Positions 15,921-24,799 are shown, counted from the stretch's first letter. The stretch is DNA of 64,000 nucleotides from [Clostridium] symbiosum (GCA_036419695.1 CP143946.1:600501-664500); one strand, 5' to 3'. Notes: generated by a model not told the origin, from the sequence alone. Numbers and translations: made by a program.

Positions 15921-16721
15921 ATGAACGAATTATTATATGAAAAACAGGGAGCAATCGCCAAAATTATCATCAACAGACCGGAGAAGAGAAATGCGTTAAA
16001 CAGCGCCGTCATCCACGGAATCGACGAGTCACTTAAAATGGCGGCGGAGGACGATGAGATCCGTGTTGTCATCCTGACGGGAGCAGGAGAAAAAGCCTTT
16101 ACGGCAGGATTTGATTTAAAGGAGGCAATGGAGCACAACATCACCGGGGTTGTGGAGAGAAGGAAAGACACATCGGAAGAGATTGAGTTTTTCATGAGAA
16201 TGTGGCATTTCCCAAAACCAATTGTGGCCGCGATCAGGGGATACTGCATCGGCGGAGGAATTACCCTTGCCATGCTCAGTGACATGGTGATTGCCACCGA
16301 GGACGCCACATTCGGCAACCCGGAGATCCTTCTGGGATATGTGCCCGAATTCCCGATGGAAGTCTGGAAAATGCCGTTTAACAAAGTAAGGGAATTCTTC
16401 TACCTGAGCAAATTCTTTACAGCTGGCGAGATGCGGGACATGAACGTGGTGAACCAGGTTGTTCCGGGTGAAAAACTGGAAGAGACGGTCATGGCGGTTG
16501 CGGAGAGAATTGCACAGATACCGCCGGAGAGCACAAAGATTATTAAATACTCCCTGAATAAATGTTATGAGCTCCAGGGTTTCCGGAACACGATCGATTT
16601 TGTTTCCGAACTGTTCAATCTGGGCAGAGTCCATATGCAGACGACGCAGGTAGACGATTTCAGGAACGATATTGCGGAGGGCGGACTTGCCTCGGCTCTC
16701 AAGAAACAGTACAACAAATAA
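15921..16721 (+). CDS. Crotonase-fold enzyme (enoyl-CoA hydratase/isomerase family)
   Basis: 266 residues. It has the oxyanion-hole loops AFTAGFDLKEA (60-70) and RGYCIGGGIT (106-115) and the catalytic-type Glu135 in FGNPEILLGYVP. The other glutamate usual in true hydratases (G-x-x-E-L-A) is replaced: the sequence reads GGGITLAMLSD, with Thr115 at that position. This leaves a single catalytic acid, as in enoyl-CoA isomerases and some other crotonases. It lies 43 bp after etfA and within 17 bp of the next CoA-transferase start, clearly in the operon. CaiD-like, isomerase or lyase activity are all possible. Confidence 0.85.
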   Translation: MNELLYEKQGAIAKIIINRPEKRNALNSAVIHGIDESLKMAAEDDEIRVVILTGAGEKAFTAGFDLKEAMEHNITGVVERRKDTSEEIEFFMRMWHFPKPIVAAIRGYCIGGGITLAMLSDMVIATEDATFGNPEILLGYVPEFPMEVWKMPFNKVREFFYLSKFFTAGEMRDMNVVNQVVPGEKLEETVMAVAERIAQIPPESTKIIKYSLNKCYELQGFRNTIDFVSELFNLGRVHMQTTQVDDFRNDIAEGGLASALKKQYNK

Positions 16722-16738
16722 TGATGGAGGCCGGCAGA

Positions 16739-18034
16739 ATGGAACGATTATGGAGAGAACAATATGCTGATAAAGTGATTTCCGCCCACGAGGCGGCAGC
16801 CATGATACAGGATGGGGACAGCTTCTGCTGCGGAGCCAGGGAACCGGTGGGAATTCTCACCGAGCTGGGTAAAAGAAGCGATCTGACCGGGGCAAATTAT
16901 TATGCCCCGGAGGAGGACTTCCCCCACCTTCTGGAGAATATGGGAAACGGGCTGAACGTCTATACCAGCTTTATGGATTCGGTGAACCGGGACTATATCA
17001 ACGAAGGAAAAATGCAGTTTATACCCTGCGGTTTTTCGGGATTTTCCAAGGTGGCGCTGAAAGATTTTGAGTGCCGTGTGGCTATCACCTGCGTGTCGGC
17101 CCCGAATAAGGACGGTTACGTCTCTTTCGGTAATTCGGCCGATATGATGGCCGATGTATGCCGGGCGGTGCCGCTTTCCATTGCGGAGCTGAATGAGAAA
17201 CTTCCGTTTGTCCACGGTGATAATGTGATGCATATTTCAGAATTTGATTATCTTGTGGAAGGGGAGGGCTATCCGCTCAACATCGGACAGATAGACGATT
17301 CCGATGAAAACAGGGAAAAATATAAGGCCATCGGCGCCAGCCTGTCGGAACTGGTGGAAAATGAAGCCACTCTGGAGGTGGGAATCGGACGCCTCAATTC
17401 CTCCGCCATGATGTATCTGGACGGTGTAAGAGATCTGGGAATCCATACGGAAATATATGGGGATCTTCTGATGAACCTGACTAAAAAAGGCCTTGTGACC
17501 AACCGGAAAAAGACCCTGAACCCGGGCGTTTCCATCTGTACCCAGGTGGTTGGCTCCAGGGAGCTGTTCGACTATGTGCAGGACAATCTGGAAATCCGCC
17601 TGGACTGCTGCAACCATGTCCTGACTCCAGGCATTATTGCAAAAAATAATAAGATGACGGCCATTAACAATGCGGTTCAGGTCGATCTTCTAGGACAGGC
17701 CAATGCGGAATATTTAAAAGGACGTCAGCACTCCGGAATGGGAGGAATCGGCGATTTTGCCGCGGGAGCAGTAAGCTGTCCCGACGGAAAATCCATTGTG
17801 GTCATAGAATCCGTCACGAAAAATGGAAAGTACTCCAAGATAGTGCCGTATTTCGAGCCGGGAACGCCCGTATCCCTGAGCCGGACAATGGTAGAGTATG
17901 TGGTATCGGAATATGGCGTTGCGGTTTTAAGCGGCAAATCGGTAAAAGAACGGGCCGGGGAGTTAATTCACATTGCCCATCCGGCATTCAGGGAAGAGCT
18001 TAAGCACCAGGCAGCGGCAATTGGAATTTTATAA
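16739..18034 (+). CDS. Acetyl-CoA hydrolase/transferase family CoA-transferase (Cat/AbfT-like)
   Basis: About 431 residues of the family containing 4-hydroxybutyrate, butyrate and succinate CoA-transferases. Marks are KVISAHEAAAMIQDGDSF, the glycine-rich EVGIGRLNSSAMMYL and LGIHTEIYGD, whose Glu is the expected thioester-forming residue, and later HSGMGGIGDFAAGA. ATG 16739 is preferred because GGAGG sits 8 bases ahead; the frame also has an ATG at 16721 that abuts the previous stop. Together with the class III enzyme at 4386, the island has two mechanistically different CoA-transferases, perhaps one for substrate entry and one for product release or energy recovery via acetyl-CoA. Confidence 0.88.
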   Translation: MERLWREQYADKVISAHEAAAMIQDGDSFCCGAREPVGILTELGKRSDLTGANYYAPEEDFPHLLENMGNGLNVYTSFMDSVNRDYINEGKMQFIPCGFSGFSKVALKDFECRVAITCVSAPNKDGYVSFGNSADMMADVCRAVPLSIAELNEKLPFVHGDNVMHISEFDYLVEGEGYPLNIGQIDDSDENREKYKAIGASLSELVENEATLEVGIGRLNSSAMMYLDGVRDLGIHTEIYGDLLMNLTKKGLVTNRKKTLNPGVSICTQVVGSRELFDYVQDNLEIRLDCCNHVLTPGIIAKNNKMTAINNAVQVDLLGQANAEYLKGRQHSGMGGIGDFAAGAVSCPDGKSIVVIESVTKNGKYSKIVPYFEPGTPVSLSRTMVEYVVSEYGVAVLSGKSVKERAGELIHIAHPAFREELKHQAAAIGIL

Positions 18035-18088
18035 CATAGAGGGCGGGCAGAGGATGCCTGGAAATGCAAGGGGAGAAGGGGGAAACGT

Positions 18089-19465
18089 ATGAGCAGTTTA
18101 GGCATAGTGTTAGTAATTCTGGGGATTTACATGGCGGTGATGATCGCGATCGGACTTGCAGGCAGAAAATACGGCGGAAACATGAACGATTTTATGACGG
18201 CCGGAAAACAGGGGACGCTTCTTTTGGTAACGGGATCCTATATTGGTTCCCATATTGGCAACGGTATCGTGGTCGGCGGAGCGGAATATGGCGCCGTATA
18301 CGGAATCGGAGGAATGTGGTTTGGAGTAGGTGCCGCATTATCCTACATCCTGTTTGCGGCCGTTATGTCGAGACGTGTGTACAGAGGGAACTGTGTCACA
18401 CTTTCGGATATGCTGGAGCAGAGATACGGGGACAAGGTAACGGCCATTATGATGGCCATCTTAAACGGAGCGGCCAATACGGCGGTCATGGCGGGACAGA
18501 TTATGGCAGGAAAGCGCCTTTTTGAATATATCGGCATCAATCCGGTGGCGGGAGCGGTCATCACAACTCTGATTGTCATTATCTATTCTTCGATGTCGGG
18601 ACTTTGGGGCGTTATGATGACGGATGTGATCCAGAGTACGGTTATCTTCATTACAGTCATTGTCACCGTTATTTTCATCGGCAGCAAAGGCGGATTTCAG
18701 TTAATGGCCCAGAACCTGCCTGCGGAAAGTTTTAAGTTGATTCCGTTCAGCATGGACACGTTCATTATGATGCTGGGGCCGACGGCTCTATACGGCCTTG
18801 TTTCATCCGCGGCCTTCCAGCGTACCGTATCGTGTAAAAGCGAGAAAACTGCGGTGAGGGCGCCAATCATCGCGGCCCTTATGATTATTCCTTTTGTTAT
18901 CCTTCCCGTCCTGATTGGAATGTACGGAAAAGCAATGTGGCCGGACGCAGCAAACGGCACGATTATTTTCCAGGTGCTGTTTGAGGCAATGCCGCCCGTG
19001 CTTGCCGGGCTCTTAATTGCATCGATCTGCGCGGCGGTCATGTCCACCTGTGACGGCGGTCTTGTCACAATCACGGCCAATATTGTCAGCGATATTTACT
19101 ATAAACATATCAATCCGCAGGCCAGTGAGAAGACGCTGGCGAGAATGACAACCTGGTCCACCGTGATTGTCGGACTCTTGGCCCTTGTACTGTCCCTGCA
19201 GTTCTCCAGCATTATTTCCCTGCTGTCCATGGCGTATACATTTATGACGGCCGGAGGTCTTGTCATGATTCTGGGCGGGATACTCTGGAAGAAGGGAACG
19301 ACACAGGGAGCGGTTGCAAGTTTCCTAATCGGAATCGCCTGTGTCATTATAAATAAAATGGGAGTCCAGATGCCGTTTGCATCGATTTTCCCGATACTTC
19401 CGTCGGCAGCAGCCTATGTGGCGGTCAGCCTGGCAACACAGAAGAAAAGCCGGGAAACTATTTAA
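18089..19465 (+). CDS. Sodium:solute symporter (SSS family), paralogue 2
   Basis: A 458-residue polytopic membrane protein related along its length to the symporter at 7435 (YIGSHIGNGIVVGGAEYG, SGLWGVMMTDVIQ, VMSTCDGGLVTITANIVSDIYY). It probably imports a substrate of the CoA pathway or exchanges its product. AAGGGGAGAAGGGGG precedes ATG 18089. It is the last gene of the etf operon and ends before a terminator at 19540. Having one SSS paralogue per arm, together with paired alcohol dehydrogenases, suggests the island handles two related compounds. Confidence 0.88.
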   Translation: MSSLGIVLVILGIYMAVMIAIGLAGRKYGGNMNDFMTAGKQGTLLLVTGSYIGSHIGNGIVVGGAEYGAVYGIGGMWFGVGAALSYILFAAVMSRRVYRGNCVTLSDMLEQRYGDKVTAIMMAILNGAANTAVMAGQIMAGKRLFEYIGINPVAGAVITTLIVIIYSSMSGLWGVMMTDVIQSTVIFITVIVTVIFIGSKGGFQLMAQNLPAESFKLIPFSMDTFIMMLGPTALYGLVSSAAFQRTVSCKSEKTAVRAPIIAALMIIPFVILPVLIGMYGKAMWPDAANGTIIFQVLFEAMPPVLAGLLIASICAAVMSTCDGGLVTITANIVSDIYYKHINPQASEKTLARMTTWSTVIVGLLALVLSLQFSSIISLLSMAYTFMTAGGLVMILGGILWKKGTTQGAVASFLIGIACVIINKMGVQMPFASIFPILPSAAAYVAVSLATQKKSRETI

Positions 19466-19539
19466 AAGCAGGTCCTTCATCTTTTTATAGATTTATGCCG
19501 GTTGCGTTATTTCTTACAGGGTTGAATGCATACGGCAGC

Positions 19540-19591
19540 AAAAAAGGACTTCCTTTCGGATTGTGTCTTGTCCGGGGGGAGGTCCTTTTTT
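19540..19591. terminator. Bidirectional intrinsic terminator
   Basis: AAAAAAGGACTTCC (19540-19553) pairs with GGAGGTCCTTTTTT (19578-19591). It serves the symporter and the convergent membrane-protein gene. Confidence 0.85.
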
Positions 19592-19599
19592 CCTGCCTT

Positions 19600-20001
19600 T
19601 TATTCCAAATCCTGAATATTCATTTTTTCCAGTTCCAGGTTCTTCTTTTTCCGGCTGCGCCGGGTGATATAGATGCCGAGGAGAACCACGGTGGGGATAT
19701 TGTTGCCGATAAATACGGAGATTGCGGTTGCAGCTATCTGGCGCGAATCCTTCTTCTCGGGCGGTACGACGACATCTTCCTGGGTGACGGAGGTGCCGTT
19801 CTCCGTGATGGTCGTGACGGAGGTGCGCACGGAGCTGTAAGCTGCGATGCCAAGCAGCGCCTGCAGGGAGAACAGGAAGCAGATCAGGGGCAGGATGAGT
19901 CCCGGCCACCTGCTGGGTTTGCCCGACAGATAAAACTGAAGCCACAGGGAGCCTCCAAAAAAGATTAGAATAACAAGGATGAAAGAGTTTGCCATTGCCA
20001 T
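19600..20001 (-). CDS. Small membrane protein of unknown function
   Basis: 133 residues with three predicted membrane spans (about 5-24, 33-53 and 92-112), a polar loop containing PPEKKDSRQ, and a strongly basic end after the last span (TRRSRKKKN). The start ATG directly follows the stop of the DUF2089 gene, whose 3' end carries the AAGGAGG site, so the two are translationally coupled. No enzymatic motif is visible. The pairing with a cytoplasmic DUF2089 helix-turn-helix protein suggests a membrane-linked regulatory unit. Confidence 0.75.
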   Translation of the reverse strand: MAMANSFILVILIFFGGSLWLQFYLSGKPSRWPGLILPLICFLFSLQALLGIAAYSSVRTSVTTITENGTSVTQEDVVVPPEKKDSRQIAATAISVFIGNNIPTVVLLGIYITRRSRKKKNLELEKMNIQDLE

Positions 20002-20304
20002 CTAAGGTTCCTCCTTTTTGATTTTCTTATATTCGGATATCAGAAGTTTGGCGGTGTCAAAATCCAGCTTTTCATTCAGCGCAAGCCGCTTAATCAGGGC
20101 GATATACGGCTCATTCGCAGTGTCTTCGCTGATCAGGATCTTCTGAATTATTTTGTCCAGCCTCAGCCGGACTGTGGGATAGGTGACATGGTACTGGCCG
20201 GCAATTTCTTTCAGGGAACCGGAGGCCAGGATAAACTTTTTGATAAAAGTGACGTCCTCGTCATCCAGGTTTGCCATCCAGTCGGGTATGATTTCAATTG
20301 ACAT
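20002..20304 (-). CDS. DUF2089-like small helix-turn-helix protein
   Basis: About 100 residues. MANLDDEDVTFIKKFILASGSLKEIA followed by QYHVTYPTVRLRLDKIIQKI is a helix-turn-helix of the type found in DUF2089 and sigma-factor region-4-like regulators. ATG 20304 is preferred over the in-frame ATG six bases upstream because AAGGAG is only 3 nt from the latter. It is probably a DNA-binding regulator co-expressed with the following membrane protein and perhaps autoregulated through the TTAAATTTA repeats upstream. Confidence 0.75.
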   Translation of the reverse strand: MSIEIIPDWMANLDDEDVTFIKKFILASGSLKEIAGQYHVTYPTVRLRLDKIIQKILISEDTANEPYIALIKRLALNEKLDFDTAKLLISEYKKIKKEEP

Positions 20305-20642
20305 AGGCATTCACTCCTTACGTATACTGCTTATTAAATTTACGCATTAAATTTTACCACTGAGATGCTGGAATGTTTAATTAAATTTAGTATATACTTT
20401 AATATTATTAAAGTCAATATAAAATAAAAGATTAATAAAAATGAAATAAACCAGTAAGAAAAAGGTTTTCGACGGCTCCTTTCGACAGCAGAATATACTT
20501 GAAGGGGAGGTTCCTGTATAGTAAAATAATGAGTAATGATTTGTATTGAAACAGGAGCATTATGGTTACCGCTCTGCCATGCACAAAATATAATACGGAA
20601 CAGACGGAAGTCCCGGTTCAGGGCGGGAAGAAGGAGGCGCAG
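20305..20642. other. AT-rich divergent region with TTAAATTTA repeats
   Basis: About 338 bp between the DUF2089 gene and merR. It contains TTAAATTTA at 20334-20342, a near copy at 20346-20356 and another at 20381-20389, then a very AT-rich stretch to about 20450. The repeats could be operators of the DUF2089 protein. No gene is supported; the merR frame extends to 20562 without a good start. Confidence 0.5.
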
Positions 20643-21470
20643 ATGAAGGAGCTTTTTACAATCGGGGAGATGGCGAGGCTGTTTGATGTGAATATCCGTA
20701 CGCTCCGGTATTACGATGATATCGGCATTCTGCGGCCGGAGACGACGGATCCGGATTCGGGCTACCGCTATTATTCGAGCCGGCAGTTTGAGCGCATGAA
20801 TGCGATCAAATATCTGCGTGCCCTGGACATGCCGCTTAAAAAAATAGCCCTGTTTTTTGAAAAGAGAGAGGTGAAGAGCCTCCAGATGATGATGGAGGAA
20901 CAGAAACAGGATACAAGGCGAAAGATCGAAGCCCTGATGCGGATTGAACAGAAGCTGGAGCGGAGACTGAATTCCCTGGAGGATGCCCTCAGTGCACCAA
21001 CAGGGAAAATCAGGGAAATTTACTGCAAAAAGCGGCGGATTGCATTCCTGCGGAAGGAGATTGCCCTGGGGGATGATTTGGAGTACCCGATCAGGGAACT
21101 GGAGCGGGCAAGGCTGCCGGAACCGGCGATTTTCCTGGGGAAGGTGGGGGTTGCCATTTCAAGGGAAAATCTACTGAAACGGAGCTTTGAACATTTTTCC
21201 GGCATCTTTGTGGTTCTGGAGGATGGGGATACCTGCAGCGGTGCAGAGCAGTATCTGCCGGAGGGAACTTATCTGACGGTACGTTTTACGGGCACGCATA
21301 AGGGAGCGGCCGGATATTATGAGAAATTACTCGCCTGCATGGAAGAAAGAGGATATTCTCTGCTCGGGGATTCCGTGGAAGTGACACTGATAGACGCCGG
21401 ATTTACTGATGATACGGAGCAGTATGTGACGGAACTTCAGATCCCGGTGGAAAAAGAGGGGCGGCCATGA
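20643..21470 (+). CDS. MerR family transcriptional activator with GyrI-like effector domain
   Basis: About 275 residues. The N-terminal winged helix is FTIGEMARLFDVNIRTLRYY through GYRYYSSRQFERMNAIKYLR, followed by a dimerising coiled coil (about 80-118) and a C-terminal BmrR/GyrI-like ligand-binding domain, so it probably senses a hydrophobic or cationic drug. ATG 20643 follows GAAGGAGG, and the frame upstream lacks MerR homology. A textbook MerR-type promoter with 19-bp spacer lies downstream at 21564 in front of a MATE exporter, its likely target. Confidence 0.9.
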   Translation: MKELFTIGEMARLFDVNIRTLRYYDDIGILRPETTDPDSGYRYYSSRQFERMNAIKYLRALDMPLKKIALFFEKREVKSLQMMMEEQKQDTRRKIEALMRIEQKLERRLNSLEDALSAPTGKIREIYCKKRRIAFLRKEIALGDDLEYPIRELERARLPEPAIFLGKVGVAISRENLLKRSFEHFSGIFVVLEDGDTCSGAEQYLPEGTYLTVRFTGTHKGAAGYYEKLLACMEERGYSLLGDSVEVTLIDAGFTDDTEQYVTELQIPVEKEGRP

Positions 21471-21563
21471 CGCTGCGCCCTCACGGTCAGTGAATTCCCT
21501 CGCGGAGGTAACTGCCGCTGTCCAATAGCTTGTCTATGAAAGAAAAATCATAAAAGAAATGGG

Positions 21564-21594
21564 TTGACCCTCCACTTGCTGGAGGGTTTATTTT
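21564..21594 (+). promoter_or_regulatory. MerR-type promoter/operator of MATE exporter 1
   Basis: TTGACC (21564-21569) and TATTTT (21589-21594) are separated by 19 bp. The spacer region holds the perfect dyad ACCCTCCA-CTTGC-TGGAGGGT (21567-21587). An overlong spacer with a central dyad is the hallmark of MerR-activated promoters. The rest of 21471-21763 is the exporter's leader. Confidence 0.85.
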
Positions 21595-21763
21595 ATATCA
21601 TAGGAAAATTCAGTGGAATCCCTTCTACAAAGCATTTTTCACATGCTTTTATTGAAAATCCCGAGTTATACAGTACAGAAAGGCGTCTTCCTGCCGTTTT
21701 TGCACATCAGGAAGCGCGCTGCCGGGCATGAAGTGAACAGTAACGATAAAGGAGTTAGAAATT

Positions 21764-23116
21764 ATGAAACAGGAAAACCTTTTAACGGAAGGCAATATTT
21801 TCCGGGCGCTTTTGACATTTTCAATCCCGTTTTTGATAGCGAGCCTGATACAGGCGCTGTATGGCGCTGTGGATTTGATGGTGGTGGGATGGTACTGTTC
21901 TCCGGAGAGCGTTGCGGCCGTTTCCACCGGAACCCAGGTGACTCAGATTATCACCAACCTGGTTTCGGGCCTTACAATGGGAGGCACTATTCTGGTGGGA
22001 AAATATACGGGGATGCAGGATGAGGAGCAGACGAGGAGGACGATCGGAACAACACTGTCTGTTTTTGCAATCGTCGCCATTGTCCTCACGGGCGTTATGC
22101 TGTATTTTACCGACCCGATCCTGGCCCTCTTAAAGACACCGGCCGAATCGCTTTACCTGGCAAAGCAGTATGTCACGATCTGTTTTTGTGGAATTTTTTT
22201 TATCTGCGGATACAATGCAATCAGCGCAATCCTCCGTGGATACGGCGATTCCAGGCGGCCGATGTATTTTGTGGCCCTCTCCTGCGTACTCAATATCATC
22301 GGCGATTTTACATTTGTAAAATACCTGGATATGGGGGTGTCGGGAACGGCGCTGGCAACGGTCCTGTCGCAGTCCGTCAGCATGATTGTCTCAATTATTT
22401 ACCTGAATAAAAAGAAATTCCTGTTTACGTTTACGTTCAGCAATATGCGGATTTATAAAGACAGGGTCAAAGAACTGGCCTGTGTCGGGATTCCGATTTC
22501 GTTCCAGGAGAGTATGGTCAGACTCTCATTTCTCTACCTGACCTCGGTGACCAACCGGCTGGGAGTCAATACGGCCGCCGCGGTGGGAATTGCGGGAAAA
22601 TACGATGTGTTCGCCATGCTTCCGGCAACCTCCATTGCCAGCGCCCTGGCCGTTATCACCGCTCAGAATTACGGCGCGGGGAAACTTTACAGGGCTAAAA
22701 AATCACTGGCAGCGGGAATCGGCTTTGCTTTTTTTGCATCCTGCCTGTTTTTTGTCTGGGCCCAGGTTTCACCGCAGACGATGATCGGCGTATTTAATAC
22801 GGATCCCGAGATTGTCCGGGCCGGAATCCCGTTTTTCAGGGCCTGCAGTTATGACTACCTGGCTGTTTCCTTTGTGTTCTGCCTGAACGGGTATATGAAC
22901 GGCAGGGGGAAGACCGTATTTACAATGATTAGCTGCTGCTTCGGCGCGCTGCTTTTAAGAATGCCCCTCATCTGGATTGTATATACACATTATCCCGATA
23001 ATTTGCTGCTGATCGGTTCCATAGCGCCTGCGGTTTCCGGTTTTATGGCCGTCTATACGCTGGGATTCGTCATCAGGCAGATACGGAAGGATTCGCGGCA
23101 GGACGGACAGTGTTAA
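21764..23116 (+). CDS. MATE family efflux transporter 1
   Basis: A 450-residue multidrug/Na+ or H+ antiporter with about 12 membrane spans in two homologous halves. The N-terminal half opens NIFRALLTFSIPFLIASLIQALYGAVDLMVVG, and the second half contains the equivalent IPISFQESMVR region. AAAGGAG precedes the ATG. It probably exports a toxic compound sensed by the MerR protein upstream. Its 3' end overlaps the convergent DJ-1 gene by 4 bp with no terminator between them. Confidence 0.9.
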   Translation: MKQENLLTEGNIFRALLTFSIPFLIASLIQALYGAVDLMVVGWYCSPESVAAVSTGTQVTQIITNLVSGLTMGGTILVGKYTGMQDEEQTRRTIGTTLSVFAIVAIVLTGVMLYFTDPILALLKTPAESLYLAKQYVTICFCGIFFICGYNAISAILRGYGDSRRPMYFVALSCVLNIIGDFTFVKYLDMGVSGTALATVLSQSVSMIVSIIYLNKKKFLFTFTFSNMRIYKDRVKELACVGIPISFQESMVRLSFLYLTSVTNRLGVNTAAAVGIAGKYDVFAMLPATSIASALAVITAQNYGAGKLYRAKKSLAAGIGFAFFASCLFFVWAQVSPQTMIGVFNTDPEIVRAGIPFFRACSYDYLAVSFVFCLNGYMNGRGKTVFTMISCCFGALLLRMPLIWIVYTHYPDNLLLIGSIAPAVSGFMAVYTLGFVIRQIRKDSRQDGQC

Positions 23117-23691
23117 TCCTGGTAAAAACCATATTTATGCATTCCGTACCATTCCCGGGCGCCGTCTTCCGTCTTTGCTTTTAATGTCAGAAGTATCTCC
23201 CTGGAAAATTCCAGGGCCGCGGAGCCGTTGGCCGTGATGATGCCGGAATCGGAGACAGCCTGTTTTTCAAGATAGAGCTTTTCACCGGAGTAATTCGGGG
23301 CCTGAGATTTCATAAATTCCACAGTATTTCCCGTATGGCGGACGTGATCTAAAAATCCGTTTTGTGCCATGAAATTTGTAGCGTTGCAGATAGCCCCGAC
23401 CGGAATATGGTTTCGGACCGCATAGTCTACAACGGGCAGGACGGCATCATTCTTTCGTTCCATCCAGGCAAGGCCGCCGGTCAAAAGCAGGAAACTGAAA
23501 TCCTTCGGGAAATTATCTACCGTATAATCGGGAAGAGTACGGAACCCGCCCATGGAACGCTTCGGCTCACTGTCAAGACCGAGCGTTTTTACCACATAGT
23601 CTGTTTCGGGGTTATTTAACTCCGGGCAGATATAAGCGGGTTCCCAATCGGCGTAACTGTCAAATATAAATACCAACACTTCTTTTTTCAT
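23113..23691 (-). CDS. DJ-1/PfpI (ThiJ) family protein
   Basis: A 192-residue single-domain glutamine-amidotransferase-like protein. It has the nucleophile elbow VGAICNATNFMA with Cys102 and the conserved acidic residue Glu17 in YADWEPAY. Family members include glyoxalases, deglycase-like and stress proteins, and substrate-specific sequence is not obvious. It stands alone between the convergent MATE gene and a terminator at 23763, with its own short upstream region. Stress protection is a family-based guess. Confidence 0.83.
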   Translation of the reverse strand: MKKEVLVFIFDSYADWEPAYICPELNNPETDYVVKTLGLDSEPKRSMGGFRTLPDYTVDNFPKDFSFLLLTGGLAWMERKNDAVLPVVDYAVRNHIPVGAICNATNFMAQNGFLDHVRHTGNTVEFMKSQAPNYSGEKLYLEKQAVSDSGIITANGSAALEFSREILLTLKAKTEDGAREWYGMHKYGFYQD

Positions 23692-23762
23692 TCCAAGCCA
23701 CCTCGTTTTTCATTTTTCTGTGTGTAGTTCCCTGCTTTTGCAAGGTGGTATGATTGTATAAC

Positions 23763-23794
23763 AAAAAAGGTGACATCAGTGTGTCACCTTTTTT
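23763..23794. terminator. Intrinsic terminator downstream of the WYL regulator
   Basis: AAAAAAGGTGACA and TGTCACCTTTTTT form a perfect hairpin with a 6-nt loop (23763-23794). Repeat R1 copy 2 follows its T-run. Confidence 0.88.
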
Positions 23795-23834
23795 GTTGAG
23801 TGGCAATGAAAAGTTCGCGAAGCGTGCTTTTCGT
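23795..23834. repeat. 40-bp short repeat R1, copy 2
   Basis: Matches 11404-11443 with one C/T difference and, like it, begins at the end of a terminator T-run. A 13-bp fragment (TTCGCGAAGCGTG) recurs at 40415-40427. Confidence 0.85.
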
Positions 23835-23878
23835 TGTTATACAGGAAAGTTTTCCGTATTTTAGCCACCGGAGCCGAT

Positions 23879-24799
23879 TTATTTCTGTAACTGCCTTATT
23901 TCACCAATCAGTTCGGGAGGCGAGACGACCCTGACCTTGTGTATAAATCCAAGGATAAAGACTGCCGTCCGGTGAAGGTCGGAAGTGTAAAAACGAATTT
24001 CACAGGGACTTTCGCCGTCATCCTTATTCCTCTTAAAAAAGGAGGCATCCATCTTGTCCGTCAGTTCGAATGCGTCCTCCGGCTCATATTCCAGGACGAC
24101 TTCCTCAAAGTCCTCCTGTTCATGCGGCGAAAAGAGTTCTTCCCCATAATATGAGATGAATTCAATGTTCTTTACAGGCCGGGGGCGGAACTGCTGTTCC
24201 AGTATATCAAAGCAGACAATCCGGCTCAGCCTGAAGAGGCGGAATTCTTCTTTTTCCTGACAGAATGCATAGAGATACCAGTGGGACTGCTTAAAAACCA
24301 GCTTACAGGGTTCCACCATTCTCACAGAACGTGCTCTCCTGGAGATGTATTCTAAACTCACGCAGCGTTTATCGCAGATCGCCCGGTGTAATTTCAGCGC
24401 TTTTTCGTGCGTGATGCTGTCACTGAACCAGGAGGAAAAGTCGATTACGTAATTGCTCCGGGAGAAGAAGTCCGTCTCATTTTCAGGCACCAGTTTTGCG
24501 ATCAGGCTTGTGACTGAGTCATCACCGCCCAGGCTTTTCAGGCCGCTCAGGGCGGTAAATATCTTTTCCTTATCACCGTCTGAGAGCATCTGGTTATTTA
24601 ACTTGTAGCCCTCTATAACCGATACGCCCCCTCCAAATCCGGGGCAGGAGGTGATGGGGATTCCGGCGCGGCTTAAGGCATCCAGATCGCGGAAAATGGT
24701 CCGTCTGGAAACCTCGAAACGGTCGGCAAGTTCCTGGACCGTAATCTGCTCCGTATTTGCCAGAATGGAAAGCAGGCCCGATAATCGGTCGATTTTCAA
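23879..24799 (-). CDS. YafY-like transcriptional regulator with HTH_11 and WYL domains
   Basis: 306 residues. The N-terminal winged helix is LLSILANTEQITVQELADRFEVSRRTIFRDLDALSRAGIPI. The central WYL-type ligand domain is seen in HWYLYAFCQEKEEFRLFRLSRI, followed by a WCX-like C-terminal extension. Such proteins are usually repressors or activators responding to nucleic-acid-like or small ligands. It is monocistronic, with a terminator at 23763-23794 and a divergent neighbour at 25093. Its target is unknown. Confidence 0.88.
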   Translation of the reverse strand: MKIDRLSGLLSILANTEQITVQELADRFEVSRRTIFRDLDALSRAGIPITSCPGFGGGVSVIEGYKLNNQMLSDGDKEKIFTALSGLKSLGGDDSVTSLIAKLVPENETDFFSRSNYVIDFSSWFSDSITHEKALKLHRAICDKRCVSLEYISRRARSVRMVEPCKLVFKQSHWYLYAFCQEKEEFRLFRLSRIVCFDILEQQFRPRPVKNIEFISYYGEELFSPHEQEDFEEVVLEYEPEDAFELTDKMDASFFKRNKDDGESPCEIRFYTSDLHRTAVFILGFIHKVRVVSPPELIGEIRQLQK

